A stretch of DNA of 64,000 nt from Bulleidia extructa W1219 (GTDB lineage Bacteria > Bacillota_I > Bacilli_A > Erysipelotrichales > Erysipelotrichaceae): NCBI RefSeq assembly GCF_000177375.1, contig NZ_ADFR01000007.1, forward strand, positions 1-64,000, written 5' to 3'. How positions within the stretch are numbered: the stretch's first letter is position 1; each line of letters begins with the position of its first letter. The notes under the pieces are model-generated. The model did no database searches, was not told the origin of the DNA, and worked only from the letters and a program-made list of their open reading frames with translations. This document shows, in pieces, positions 26,452-34,701 of the stretch. Made by a program: the position numbers and the translations under genes.

Positions 26452-27279
26452 TTAGACCAATGGAATACTACGAATAATATTTTCCAAATGAATGCTCAAA
26501 TAAGCTAGCTCAGCCTCATTTAAGGATAAATCATATTTTTCTTGAACTACTGTAGAAATCTTTTTTGCTAAAGCAAAAGCCCTCACATAACGCTCCTGAA
26601 TCACTTCTTGCAAATCATTTTGAATCTCACTATGTTCCAAAGACCGTTTAATCGCAAAACGGATATGAGTCATCAAACGTTGGCGAGCATCTTCATATTG
26701 TTTCAAATCAATACCTAAATCAGTTTCAATCAAACCTAAAATATCTTGCATCACTTGAAAGCTAAAATTAGTAAAACTTAAATCCTCATGATGCAAAGCC
26801 GCATGAATATGCATGCAAAGAAAACCGGCCTCAGATAAAGGAAGATTGATTTTTAAACTTTCATTCACCATCGCCAATGCTTGTTTGGCAAAAGCAAATT
26901 CCTTTGGATAAAAATAAGCCGTTTCATCCAAAAAAACATTTTGGACGATCATATTTTCTCGATATCGCTTTACACTAAATTGCAAATGATCCAGTAAGGA
27001 TACATGAATATTTCGATCAAAATCTTGTGAAAAACATTCTTCCAATTCACGAATAATTTGTTCTGATAGGGATACAATCTGATCTTCGGTTTCACTAATC
27101 AATTTTTCATAGCGAGCTAAGTTCTTTAAACCATACAAATTAACAATCCTAGCTTCATCCAAACTATCTCCAGATTTCTTATTAAAACCAATACCGGTTC
27201 CGAAGGCAATTAGGTTTCTTTGACTTTCATCCCTACACAAAACCACATTGTGATTTAATATCTTTTCAACCTTAAGCAT
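26452..27279 (-). CDS. BglG/LicT-family transcriptional antiterminator
   Basis: The 275-residue protein has the RNA-binding CAT domain (about 1-55: EKILNHNVVLCRD, FGTGIGFNKKSGD) and two PRDs with their phospho-His residues (HLQFSVKRYRE and CMHIHAALH in PRD1; THIRFAIKRSLEH and YLSIHLENII in PRD2). When dephosphorylated by PTS proteins in the presence of sugar it binds RAT RNA and prevents termination. A RAT overlapping a terminator lies just upstream of the operon. The start overlaps the end of the IIA gene by eight bases. The target is therefore very probably its own operon. Confidence 0.93.
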   Translation of the reverse strand: MLKVEKILNHNVVLCRDESQRNLIAFGTGIGFNKKSGDSLDEARIVNLYGLKNLARYEKLISETEDQIVSLSEQIIRELEECFSQDFDRNIHVSLLDHLQFSVKRYRENMIVQNVFLDETAYFYPKEFAFAKQALAMVNESLKINLPLSEAGFLCMHIHAALHHEDLSFTNFSFQVMQDILGLIETDLGIDLKQYEDARQRLMTHIRFAIKRSLEHSEIQNDLQEVIQERYVRAFALAKKISTVVQEKYDLSLNEAELAYLSIHLENIIRSIPLV

Positions 27280-27739
27280 GATTCACTTCCGCAACAATTT
27301 GCCCCTTTTCTACATCCCCATATGGTTGTTTTATAGTCACAGTTGCTGGATTGGTAACTAATACCAAAACATCACTTTCTAACCCTTTTTCTTTTAAAAG
27401 AGCAAGATCCATCCGAGAAACCGGTTCCCCCTTTTGAAGCCATTGTCCAACTGAGACTTTTGTTTCAAAGCCTTCTCCCTTTAGATTCACCGTATCAATA
27501 CCCAAATGAATCAAATATTCCCAACCTTTTTTATCCTTTACGCCAAAAGCATGACCGGTTGGAAAGACCATCGTGACTTCCCCTTCTACTGGTGAAACGA
27601 CTTCTCCATCATTTGGCAAAACAGCAAAACCTTGACCAACTAACCCTTTTGAAAATACCGGATCGTTTACTTCTTGTAATGGTTTTAAAACACCTGTACA
27701 AGGAGCTTCTATTGTCATCTTTTTTGAAAATAAACCCAT
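27272..27739 (-). CDS. PTS glucose-type EIIA protein
   Basis: The 155-residue single-domain IIA has His63 (FPTGHAFGVKD) and the phosphorylated His78 (YLIHLGIDTVNLKGEGF), with the typical GEVVSPVEGEV and PYGDVEKGQIVAEV stretches. It carries phosphate from HPr to the IIB domain of the permease at 24.9 kb. I start at the ATG at 27739, which has GGAGG in front; an upstream TTG would add four residues that contain that site. First gene of the operon, directly after the RAT/terminator leader. Confidence 0.94.
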   Translation of the reverse strand: MGLFSKKMTIEAPCTGVLKPLQEVNDPVFSKGLVGQGFAVLPNDGEVVSPVEGEVTMVFPTGHAFGVKDKKGWEYLIHLGIDTVNLKGEGFETKVSVGQWLQKGEPVSRMDLALLKEKGLESDVLVLVTNPATVTIKQPYGDVEKGQIVAEVNHA

Positions 27740-27749
27740 ACTTTCCTCC

Positions 27750-27786
27750 AAAAATATAAAAGCTCACTAGAAAAATCTAATGAGCT
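27750..27786 (-). terminator. Leader terminator controlled by antitermination
   Basis: On the reverse strand AGCTCATTAGA pairs with TCTAGTGAGCT around TTTT and runs into a T-rich tract just before the IIA ribosome site. It lies upstream of its operon, so it works as an attenuator; the 5' arm abuts the RAT. Confidence 0.88.
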
Positions 27787-27814
27787 AATGCCTGTTAACC
27801 GACAGTAACACGCT
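27787..27814 (-). promoter_or_regulatory. Ribonucleic antiterminator (RAT) of the PTS operon
   Basis: The reverse strand contains GTGTTACTGT and ACAGGCAT, the two conserved halves of the LicT/GlcT/SacY-type RAT hairpin, running directly into the terminator's first arm. Folding of the RAT would block the terminator. The antiterminator encoded two genes downstream is the obvious ligand. Confidence 0.82.
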
Positions 27815-27882
27815 TCTTATAGCTTTATAATAACATAAACTTTTTCAAATGAAATAGTTTTTTATATTATTTTTTAGCGGTT

Positions 27883-28036
27883 TCAACCACACACCTTTGT
27901 TATTTTATTTTCACTAATTTCAAAGACAGCATCCGCAAAGTCTTCAGACTTCTCTTCATGACTTGTATAAATTAACAACGCTTCTTGATGTTCTTGTAAA
28001 TCATCTTTTAAGACATTTTCTTTTTGATTGACACAT
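27883..28036 (-). pseudogene. C-terminal remnant of an ABC-type ATPase
   Basis: About 50 codons just downstream of the HD-domain gene read KDDLQEHQEALLIYTSHEEK and then FADAVFEISENKITKV before a TGA at 27883. This resembles the H-loop and D-helix end of an ABC ATPase (normally VSHDxxEVxxLADR). No start or Walker motifs are left. Probably the tail of a lost transporter gene. Confidence 0.45.
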
Positions 28037-28624
28037 CTAATTATTGATTACCTCTCTAGTTTGTGCTGCTTCTTTGATTTTTAATAAACTTTCTTGGCGA
28101 ATAGCTTCTCGTAAGGCTTGTAGATGGTTAGAAAAGGAGGATTCTTGAATACCATAAGTCAATTGCAATTCATATTCTAAAGGGAGCCAAGTTTGAATAT
28201 CTGAACGATTATGTTGAAAAACAGCCTCTATTTTATCTAAAGCTTTATAAATTTTCGCTTCCATGGTTTTTTGTTCTTCCATTTCTGCATACAAAGATTT
28301 CATTCTTTCTTGTGTCGGTGTTGATAGTTGATTCACCCAATCCAATAAAATTGTTTTTTCCTTGATTTGGTCCTTTTCTTTTTTCAAAAAAGTAGGAATA
28401 TCACCGGTAAAGACTTCTCCTAAATCATGAATAATACACATTTCTATCACTTTTTCCATATCCACATCCGGATAATCTTCTTTTAAAAGAAACGCCATCA
28501 TTGTCAACATCCAACTATGTTCTGCAACGCTTTCATGTCTTCCTTCTTGCGTATAGCAATGCCTCGTTCTATCTTTTAAACGGATGCTCACATCCATGGC
28601 TTGTATCAGTTCATCTATTGTCAT
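28037..28624 (-). CDS. HD-domain phosphohydrolase (YfbR/HDDC2-like)
   Basis: The 195-residue protein carries the HD metal site in order: RHCYTQEGRHESVAEHSWMLT (shown as RHES..AEHSW), then CIIHDLGEVFTGDIPTF with the HD pair, and a distal Asp in LDKIEAVFQHN. The family includes 5'-deoxynucleotidases that clear dNMPs, so nucleotide salvage is the likely role; substrate is inferred. No ribosome site precedes the ATG. TATAAT lies exactly six bases upstream, right after the potD terminator, so the message is probably leaderless. Confidence 0.88.
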   Translation of the reverse strand: MTIDELIQAMDVSIRLKDRTRHCYTQEGRHESVAEHSWMLTMMAFLLKEDYPDVDMEKVIEMCIIHDLGEVFTGDIPTFLKKEKDQIKEKTILLDWVNQLSTPTQERMKSLYAEMEEQKTMEAKIYKALDKIEAVFQHNRSDIQTWLPLEYELQLTYGIQESSFSNHLQALREAIRQESLLKIKEAAQTREVINN

Positions 28625-28630
28625 AGTCCA

Positions 28631-28636
28631 ATTATA
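28631..28636 (-). promoter_or_regulatory. -10 box of the HD-domain gene, six bases before the ATG
   Basis: Perfect TATAAT followed by TGGACT and the start codon. Normal spacing puts the first transcribed base at the A of ATG. Confidence 0.55.
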
Positions 28637-28663
28637 ACAAAAAGCGAAGGGATTTCCTTCGCT
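28637..28663 (-). terminator. Terminator of the polyamine operon
   Basis: AGCGAAGG and CCTTCGCT pair perfectly around AAAT and run into T residues on the reverse strand; the stem starts at the potD stop. Confidence 0.9.
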
Positions 28664-29753
28664 AATTTTGAACTTTGACTTTCGTCCAAAGATCCGATAA
28701 TTTTTCTTTCACACCCGGATTATAATGGAATATCTCATCCTTCACATAGCCGGTTCTAGGCTTGTATGCCGTTACGCCTTGATAGTCTCTTTCAGCAATA
28801 TCATCTTCCACCGATTGAATGACAGGTGTATAACCGACTGCTTCAGAATTGTTTTTTTGAACTTCCTTGGAAGTCATTTCATTAATAAACGCATTCGCCA
28901 AAGCCGGGCAACTGGCATTTTTAGGAATAACCATCGCATCTACCCAAATATTCGTTCCTTCTTTCGGTTGAAAATACGCTAAATCTTTATTTTCCGACAA
29001 TACATAAGCCGCATCTCCAGAATACATTAACGCAATGTCTTTCTTTCGATTAATCATATCATCAATGACTTCATCCGTTACATAAGAAGGCTCCATCGTT
29101 TTATTCATTTTTCGTAACCAAGTATAAGCTTTTTGAATCTCTTCATCATTCTTTGTATTCATAGAGTACCCTAAAGCCTTTAAAGCTACCATAAAACCAT
29201 CTCTTTGGCTATCATAGAAAAAAATCTTTCCCTTATATTTCGTATGATGGAAAATATTCCAACCGAGCTTTTCAACCTCAACAGGATCTACTTTTTTCTT
29301 ATTGTAGACAATACCAACATTACCCCAAAAATAAGGAACCGCATATTCCAATTTGGGGTCAAACATTTTTTGTTTTTCTAAAAGATTGGAGTTCACATGA
29401 GATAAATTCGGGATCAAAGACTTATTTAGCTTTTGAAGTTGATTTTCTTGAATCAATTGTTCGATCATATAATCTGAAGGCACAATCACATCGTATGAAT
29501 TACCACCCAAAAGTTTGGTATACAACATTTCATTAGAATCAAAAACAGAATATTGCACATGGGCTTTATACTTTTTTTCAAAATTTTTGATGGTATCATC
29601 CGCTATATATTCCGATGCATTATACACATTGATTTTATTACAACCATACTTTTGTTTGGCGTCTATTTCTCCTGTTTCTTGTTTTTCATTTCCACAAGCG
29701 GTCAATATAGATAAAACCAAAGCAACACTAATCAATTGAACTGTTTTTTTCAT
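28662..29753 (-). CDS. potD: Spermidine/putrescine ABC transporter substrate-binding lipoprotein
   Basis: The 363-residue protein has a lipoprotein signal (hydrophobic VQLISVALVLS followed by lipobox LTACG, Cys20). The PotD-type binding fold follows: INVYNASEYIADDTIKNFEK, YDVIVPSDYMIEQLI, PYFWGNVGIVYNKKKV and LMYSGDAAYVLSE. It captures polyamines outside the membrane and delivers them to PotB and PotC. Its start overlaps the 3' end of potC by 26 bases. Last gene of the operon. Confidence 0.94.
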   Translation of the reverse strand: MKKTVQLISVALVLSILTACGNEKQETGEIDAKQKYGCNKINVYNASEYIADDTIKNFEKKYKAHVQYSVFDSNEMLYTKLLGGNSYDVIVPSDYMIEQLIQENQLQKLNKSLIPNLSHVNSNLLEKQKMFDPKLEYAVPYFWGNVGIVYNKKKVDPVEVEKLGWNIFHHTKYKGKIFFYDSQRDGFMVALKALGYSMNTKNDEEIQKAYTWLRKMNKTMEPSYVTDEVIDDMINRKKDIALMYSGDAAYVLSENKDLAYFQPKEGTNIWVDAMVIPKNASCPALANAFINEMTSKEVQKNNSEAVGYTPVIQSVEDDIAERDYQGVTAYKPRTGYVKDEIFHYNPGVKEKLSDLWTKVKVQN

Positions 29754-30540
29754 TTTTCTTTCCCCTATAATTTCGAATCATTGGTACCACATTAATTAAA
29801 ATCAATACAATCGTAATGACATAAACAATCAAACTTGATAAAGCATTGATGGTTGGATTCACTCGCTTCACGTTGGAATAAACATAAATCGAAATATTGG
29901 AAACTCCAGGCCCCGTCGTAAACAAGGAAATCACAAAATCATCAAAAGACATCGAAAAAGCCACTAAAGCTCCTGCTATAATTCCCCCACTGATTTGTGG
30001 CACAATCACTTTCCACATGGCTTGAATGGGCGTACACCCCAAATCTAAAGCCGCATCCGCTAAATTAGGATCTAGTCTTCTCAAACGTGGCGTAATGGAT
30101 AAAATCACATACGGTATGCAAAAAGCAATATGAGCCAATAACATCGTCATAAAACCGGTTGATAGATTTAAACTTGTAAAAAACAACATGAGTCCAATCG
30201 CTGTCACAATTTCCGGATTCAACATCGGTAAGTTATTCACCTGATGAACCATTTCCTTTAAAACTCGATTGGATTTACTTAAACCAATAGCTGTAATCGT
30301 TCCTACAATAGTTGAAATAAGTGTCGCCAATAAAGCGATGATCACGGTATACCAAATGGCTTCCATAATGGTTCGATTCGCAAACATTTTGGCATACCAT
30401 CTTGTCGAAAATCCTGTGAAATTAGACAACGATTTAGAAGAGTTAAAACTAAAAATTAATACATATACGATTGGTGCATAGAAAAAGATCAGTACCAACC
30501 ACAAATAAATCTTGGAGAAAATTGATGATTTTTCCGGCAT
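29728..30540 (-). CDS. potC: Spermidine/putrescine ABC transporter permease
   Basis: The 270-residue permease has six hydrophobic segments and the EAA loop contacting the ATPase (AALDLGCTPIQAMWKVIVPQI). The start overlaps the potB stop by one base at 30540, so the two are coupled. Order after potA and potB fits a standard potABCD transporter. Confidence 0.94.
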   Translation of the reverse strand: MPEKSSIFSKIYLWLVLIFFYAPIVYVLIFSFNSSKSLSNFTGFSTRWYAKMFANRTIMEAIWYTVIIALLATLISTIVGTITAIGLSKSNRVLKEMVHQVNNLPMLNPEIVTAIGLMLFFTSLNLSTGFMTMLLAHIAFCIPYVILSITPRLRRLDPNLADAALDLGCTPIQAMWKVIVPQISGGIIAGALVAFSMSFDDFVISLFTTGPGVSNISIYVYSNVKRVNPTINALSSLIVYVITIVLILINVVPMIRNYRGKKNEKNSSID

Positions 30541-31319
30541 TATTCTCCCTCCGTTTCCTTGTCTAAACGACGTGTGATATACATGGAAATTAAAATGATG
30601 ATCGCCATAATCAAACTAATGGCCGAACCAAAATTCCAATCTCCTGTACTAATGAAATAATCTTCAATCAAGTTACCAATCAAGACATACTGTCCACCGC
30701 CCAATAACTTCGGTATAAAAAAACTGGATACCGCCGGTAAAAAAACCAATGTAATTCCTGAAATCACACCGGAAAAGGATAACGGCAAAACAACCCGATA
30801 AAATGTTTGTGTTTCATTTGCTCCCAAATCTCTAGCTGCCACCAATAAACTAGGATCAATCTTGGATAAAGAAGTATAGATTTGAAGAATCATGAAAGGT
30901 AGAAAATTATATACCATACCCACATACACCTTCAACTCCGGACTCATTCCAATCATAGTCAAAATACCTCGCCAAGCATAGGTACGAACCAACATATTGA
31001 TCCACATAGGCAACGTCACCAATAACAAAACCAGGGCTTGTGAATTCCCCTTCAACTTAGCCATCGCATAAGCCATCGGATAACCCACCATAATACAAAT
31101 GATCGTTGTCACAAAAGCCATTTTCAAACTACGCCACATCACTATCGGAAAAATCGGATCTTGAAAAAAACGAATAAAGTGATGCAAAGTAAACTGAAGC
31201 GTTAAAACAGAATTTCCTTTTTTTGTGATGGCATAGAACACAATCATTAACATCGGAATGACAATCATAACCGCCATCCAGACTACATATGGATACACCA
31301 ATCGTCTAAAACTTTTCAT
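30540..31319 (-). CDS. potB: Spermidine/putrescine ABC transporter permease
   Basis: This permease of about 259 residues has six membrane segments and the EAA loop (AARDLGANETQTFYRVVLPLS). The correct start is the ATG at 31319, which shares one base with the potA stop (TAATG). An upstream reading of 15 extra residues lies inside potA and lacks a ribosome site. No strong ribosome site is seen, so translation is likely by re-initiation after potA. Confidence 0.94.
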   Translation of the reverse strand: MKSFRRLVYPYVVWMAVMIVIPMLMIVFYAITKKGNSVLTLQFTLHHFIRFFQDPIFPIVMWRSLKMAFVTTIICIMVGYPMAYAMAKLKGNSQALVLLLVTLPMWINMLVRTYAWRGILTMIGMSPELKVYVGMVYNFLPFMILQIYTSLSKIDPSLLVAARDLGANETQTFYRVVLPLSFSGVISGITLVFLPAVSSFFIPKLLGGGQYVLIGNLIEDYFISTGDWNFGSAISLIMAIIILISMYITRRLDKETEGE

Positions 31320-32893
31320 TAGTACACCATCTTTTCCATGACATGAATGTCTTCCGGCTGCCACGATAAACCAATTCGTTGCCCTACTTCAATCGCATCG
31401 GTCGTTTCTAATTTTAATTCACGACCTTGTGTCGCAAAAGTAATCTTATAATCGCCTTCCTTGATTTCATCCACATCAAAATCATATTTGACGTCCCAAA
31501 TTTCTACTTTAGAATTATCTTCCATATCCCACGCATAGGCATCCGCCCAACGTACCAAATCTGTATCTAAAGCAACTGATTCTTGTAATTCTTGAACGGT
31601 CGTATAAAAATCAAAAGCTTGGATGCCTTCTTGATTGAGTTGATTTTCAGTCGTCTTTGGCTCTACCACTTGAATTTGAATGGTAATACGAGTTCCGTTG
31701 CTTGTGCCAAAGGTACAATCATAACTACCTACCTTTTCTTCTACTTGATATTGAACTTCCGTCAAAGAAATATTTTCTTCTTCTCCCTCACGCCAAGCTT
31801 GGGCATTGGCACGAGCAATGACTTCTTTATCATTTAAACCGGCGACGTCTTCTAAGTCCATTGAAAAATTAGAAGCGGAAATACGTTCTCCATATTCTTC
31901 GTTGATCACATCTCTTTCTTTTGTGACGTGCATAGTGATTGTTTTAGCTGTTCCACTAGCCGTTTCAACAATTACTTCATAATGAACTCCTTTAAATAAT
32001 ACCGACTTAACTTCTCCATTTAATAAGCCTTTATTTCTTGCTACGATATCAATATCTTCCGGACGAATCACAATATCTACTTCTTGATTTGATTCAAAAC
32101 CATAGTCCGTACAAACATATTTCTTTTCATCAAAACTGACGAGACGATCTTCAATCATCACTCCATCAATGATATTGGAATCCCCAATAAAACGAGCACA
32201 GTATTCATTAATTGGCTCATTATACACCGATAAAGGACTACCAACCTGTTCTATTTCTCCTTCACGCATAATCACAATCTTATCAGACATGGTTAGCGCT
32301 TCTTCTTGATCATGTGTCACAAAAACAAATGTAATTCCTACTTCTCGTTGAATTTCTTTCAACTCCAATTGCATTTCTTTTCTTAGATTTTTATCTAAAG
32401 CGCTTAAAGATTCATCCAGCAATAAAACTTTTGGTTCATTAATTAAAGCTCTGGCAATCGCAATCCGTTGTTGCTGACCACCGGACAAGCGAGTCACATG
32501 ACGCTTTTCATAACCTTCCAATCCCACCAGACTTAACATACGCATTACTTTTTGATCAATGATATCCTTCGGTTCTTTCTTGATTTTCAAACCAAAAGCA
32601 ATATTATCGTATACATTCAAATGAGGAAATAACGCATAGTGTTGAAAAACTGTATTAACATCCCGCTTATAAGCCGGCAAAGTCGCAATATCCTCACCAT
32701 TCATCAAAACCGATCCTCCATCCGGCTCTAAAAAACCTGCAATAATGCGTAATAAAGTCGTCTTTCCACACCCGGAAGGTCCTAATAAAGTAACAAATTC
32801 GTTTTCATAAATATCTAAATTAATGCCTTTTAAAACCACTTGTTGTCCAAAGGTTTTGACCACATTTTTAATTTCAATTAATCTTTTTGCCAT
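31319..32893 (-). CDS. potA: Polyamine ABC transporter ATPase PotA with tandem domain insertion
   Basis: Residues 1-235 form a complete ABC ATPase: Walker A GPSGCGKTT, signature RLSGGQQQRIAIARAL, Walker B KVLLLDESLSAL, H-loop VTHDQEEAL. The TOBE region starts normally (IRPEDIDIV, 276-284; VLFKGVHYEVIVE, 298-310) but its end (IGLSWQPEDIHVM) is displaced to 507-519. Between lie two related units of about 70 residues, 341-411 and 426-498. Both follow the pattern A-AW, V-Y, V--G-Y--TF-T--G. Total length is 524 against about 350-380 for ordinary PotA. The function of the inserts is unknown; a regulatory or ligand-binding role is inference. GGGAGAG precedes the ATG. Confidence 0.95.
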   Translation of the reverse strand: MAKRLIEIKNVVKTFGQQVVLKGINLDIYENEFVTLLGPSGCGKTTLLRIIAGFLEPDGGSVLMNGEDIATLPAYKRDVNTVFQHYALFPHLNVYDNIAFGLKIKKEPKDIIDQKVMRMLSLVGLEGYEKRHVTRLSGGQQQRIAIARALINEPKVLLLDESLSALDKNLRKEMQLELKEIQREVGITFVFVTHDQEEALTMSDKIVIMREGEIEQVGSPLSVYNEPINEYCARFIGDSNIIDGVMIEDRLVSFDEKKYVCTDYGFESNQEVDIVIRPEDIDIVARNKGLLNGEVKSVLFKGVHYEVIVETASGTAKTITMHVTKERDVINEEYGERISASNFSMDLEDVAGLNDKEVIARANAQAWREGEEENISLTEVQYQVEEKVGSYDCTFGTSNGTRITIQIQVVEPKTTENQLNQEGIQAFDFYTTVQELQESVALDTDLVRWADAYAWDMEDNSKVEIWDVKYDFDVDEIKEGDYKITFATQGRELKLETTDAIEVGQRIGLSWQPEDIHVMEKMVY

Positions 32894-32902
32894 ATTCTCT
32901 CC

Positions 32903-33445
32903 CTAAAATTTCGGTGGCGTTGAAACCCACAATACTTCCGCTGTTTTTTTAGATCTATTTTCAATCCAATGTGCTTCTTTCCCGGTTAAATAAAAACTAT
33001 CCCCCTTGCGAACCACATATCCCTTTGGATGAGATTGGGTCACCACATGAATTCTCCCATTCAAGACATAGCCTAATTCCTCCCCTTCATGGGGTTCTAA
33101 AACCTTTGATTGATAACCCGATTCGATAACCAGACGAATTGGTTCCATCACATTCTTTTGAGCGTTGGGAACAATCCAAAATATTTTCATTCCTTCTTGT
33201 TCATCCACAAACGCATCTTCTTCTTGAAAGACAATTTGTTCTTCCACATCTTCTTGAAAAAAGCCACTTAAATTGACCCCTAAAGCCTCTGCTACATCCG
33301 CTAAACTTTGAATAGATGGAGAAGTTCTATTTCTCTCTAGTTGTGATAAAAAACCTTTCGTCAATTCCGTTCGTGAGGCTAATTCCTCTAACGTAAGATC
33401 ATTTTTTAATCGTAACTGTTTTATTCTTGCACCAATATTAATCAT
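32903..33445 (-). CDS. XRE-family regulator with cupin domain (PuuR-like)
   Basis: The 180-residue protein has an N-terminal helix-turn-helix (GARIKQLRLKNDLTLEELAS, TKGFLSQLERNRTSPSIQSL) and a C-terminal cupin (VLEPHEGEELGYVLNGRIHV, GDSFYLTGKEAHWIENRS). This is the architecture of PuuR-type polyamine regulators. The ATG at 33445 has AAAGGA upstream; an upstream ATG would start inside the operator. It is the first gene of the pot operon, ten bases before potA. A palindromic operator just upstream implies self-regulation by polyamine level, which is inference. Confidence 0.92.
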   Translation of the reverse strand: MINIGARIKQLRLKNDLTLEELASRTELTKGFLSQLERNRTSPSIQSLADVAEALGVNLSGFFQEDVEEQIVFQEEDAFVDEQEGMKIFWIVPNAQKNVMEPIRLVIESGYQSKVLEPHEGEELGYVLNGRIHVVTQSHPKGYVVRKGDSFYLTGKEAHWIENRSKKTAEVLWVSTPPKF

Positions 33446-33459
33446 ATTTTTTCCTTTGT

Positions 33460-33510
33460 TTGATATTACCAAACAAAAAGATTGGTAATATCAAAAAAGA
33501 TAATACCAAT
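33460..33510 (-). promoter_or_regulatory. Operator with three half-sites upstream of the pot operon
   Basis: A perfect 13-base inverted repeat is formed by TTGATATTACCAA (33460-33472) and TTGGTAATATCAA (33482-33494) with a nine-base spacer. A third half-site, GATAATACCAAT (33499-33510), repeats the first arm with one change and forms a second, tighter palindrome with the middle one. It lies about 15 bases upstream of the regulator gene, the expected place for an autoregulatory operator. Confidence 0.82.
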
Positions 33511-33562
33511 CTTTCCTTTATTATTCAATGTTTTATCATAAAAAATGATAAATGATCAACAA

Positions 33563-33588
33563 CAAAAAAATCAGGTATTACACCTGAT
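33563..33588 (-). terminator. Terminator of trxA
   Basis: ATCAGGT and ACCTGAT pair around a five-base loop and lead into seven T residues on the reverse strand. Confidence 0.9.
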
Positions 33589-33590
33589 TC

Positions 33591-33899
33591 CTATAAAGAT
33601 TGAATCATTTCTTCCAACGCTTCTTTTGGTTTAAATCCTACCGTTGTTTTAACAGCTTGACCATTCTTAAACGCAATCATTGTTGGAATGGACATCACGC
33701 CATAGCGCTGAGCAATCTGTGGATGTTCATCTACATTGACTTTCACAAAAGCCACATCACTGATTTCATTGGATAGCTGTTCCACTACCGGACCAACCAT
33801 CTTACATGGACCACACCAATCGGCATAAAAGTCCACAAATACTTTCTCATTGTCCTTTAAGATTGCATCATATTCAGTTGCATTTTTGATCACATTCAT
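33591..33899 (-). CDS. trxA: Thioredoxin
   Basis: The 102-residue protein has the redox site WCGPCK (Cys29 and Cys32), the cis-Pro in YGVMSIPTMIAFKNG and a normal length. It reduces protein disulfides in the cytoplasm. GGAG precedes the ATG and a terminator follows, so it is monocistronic. Confidence 0.97.
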   Translation of the reverse strand: MNVIKNATEYDAILKDNEKVFVDFYADWCGPCKMVGPVVEQLSNEISDVAFVKVNVDEHPQIAQRYGVMSIPTMIAFKNGQAVKTTVGFKPKEALEEMIQSL

Positions 33900-33958
33900 T
33901 TCTAGTTCTCCTTTTTGATTTCTATCTTTAGTATGACATAAATCATTTTTCTGACAAT

Positions 33959-34690
33959 TTATTTGCTCAAAAGAGAAGCGGCCGCTTCATCTAAAATAAC
34001 CGTCACGTCAGCATGATCTTGCAAAACAGAAGCCGGACAAGCCTCACTCTTTTCTCCTTTCAGCATATCCTTAACTGCTTGAGCTTTATTTTCTCCTGTC
34101 GCAATTAAAATAATTTTCTTAGCTCTCATAATGGAAGCCAACCCTTGAGTGATCGCCAACGTAGGCACTTGCGTGATATCTCCATCAAAGAAACGAGCGT
34201 TATCTTGACGTGTCTGTTCTGTCAATTCCATAACATGGGTTTCACTTTCAAAAGAAGTACCCGGTTCATTAAACGCAATATGACCATCAGAGCCAATTCC
34301 TAAAATTTGAACATCTACAGATACCTTCTTTAAAGCTTCTTCATAATCCTGACATTCTTGTTCAGGCGCACTTGTTTCACCATTTGGAACATGGGTATTT
34401 TCTTCCTTGATATCAATATGATTGAATAAATTTTCATGCATGAAGGTATAGTAACTTTCCTTATGATTTCTTGGTAAGCCAACATATTCATCTAAATTAA
34501 AGCTGATGGCTTTGGCATAAGAAGTACCATTCTTTTGATGATCTTCAATTATTTTCTTATATAAACCTACCGGGCTTGATCCTGTAGCCAACCCTAACAC
34601 GGGATTTTCCAGATCCATCACCGGACGAAAAACCTCAAAAGCCACTTCTGAAACTGCTTCATAATTTTTTTCAATAATGATTTTAAACAT
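33959..34690 (-). CDS. nagB: Glucosamine-6-phosphate deaminase
   Basis: The 243-residue protein converts GlcN6P to fructose 6-phosphate and ammonia, feeding amino sugars to glycolysis. Signature pieces: LGLATGSSPVGLYKKI, FNLDEYVGL and GIGSDGHIAFNEPGTSF. Length suits the short Gram-positive NagB. GGAGAAAA precedes the ATG. It lies 11 bases after the epimerase-like gene, forming a two-gene unit. No nagA is visible here. Confidence 0.96.
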   Translation of the reverse strand: MFKIIIEKNYEAVSEVAFEVFRPVMDLENPVLGLATGSSPVGLYKKIIEDHQKNGTSYAKAISFNLDEYVGLPRNHKESYYTFMHENLFNHIDIKEENTHVPNGETSAPEQECQDYEEALKKVSVDVQILGIGSDGHIAFNEPGTSFESETHVMELTEQTRQDNARFFDGDITQVPTLAITQGLASIMRAKKIILIATGENKAQAVKDMLKGEKSEACPASVLQDHADVTVILDEAAASLLSK

Positions 34691-34701
34691 ACTTTTTCTC
34701 C

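Noticed and set aside
30540-31364. Longer PotB beginning inside potA
   Set aside because: The extra 15 residues have no ribosome site and are out of keeping with the family; the TAATG junction explains the start at 31319.
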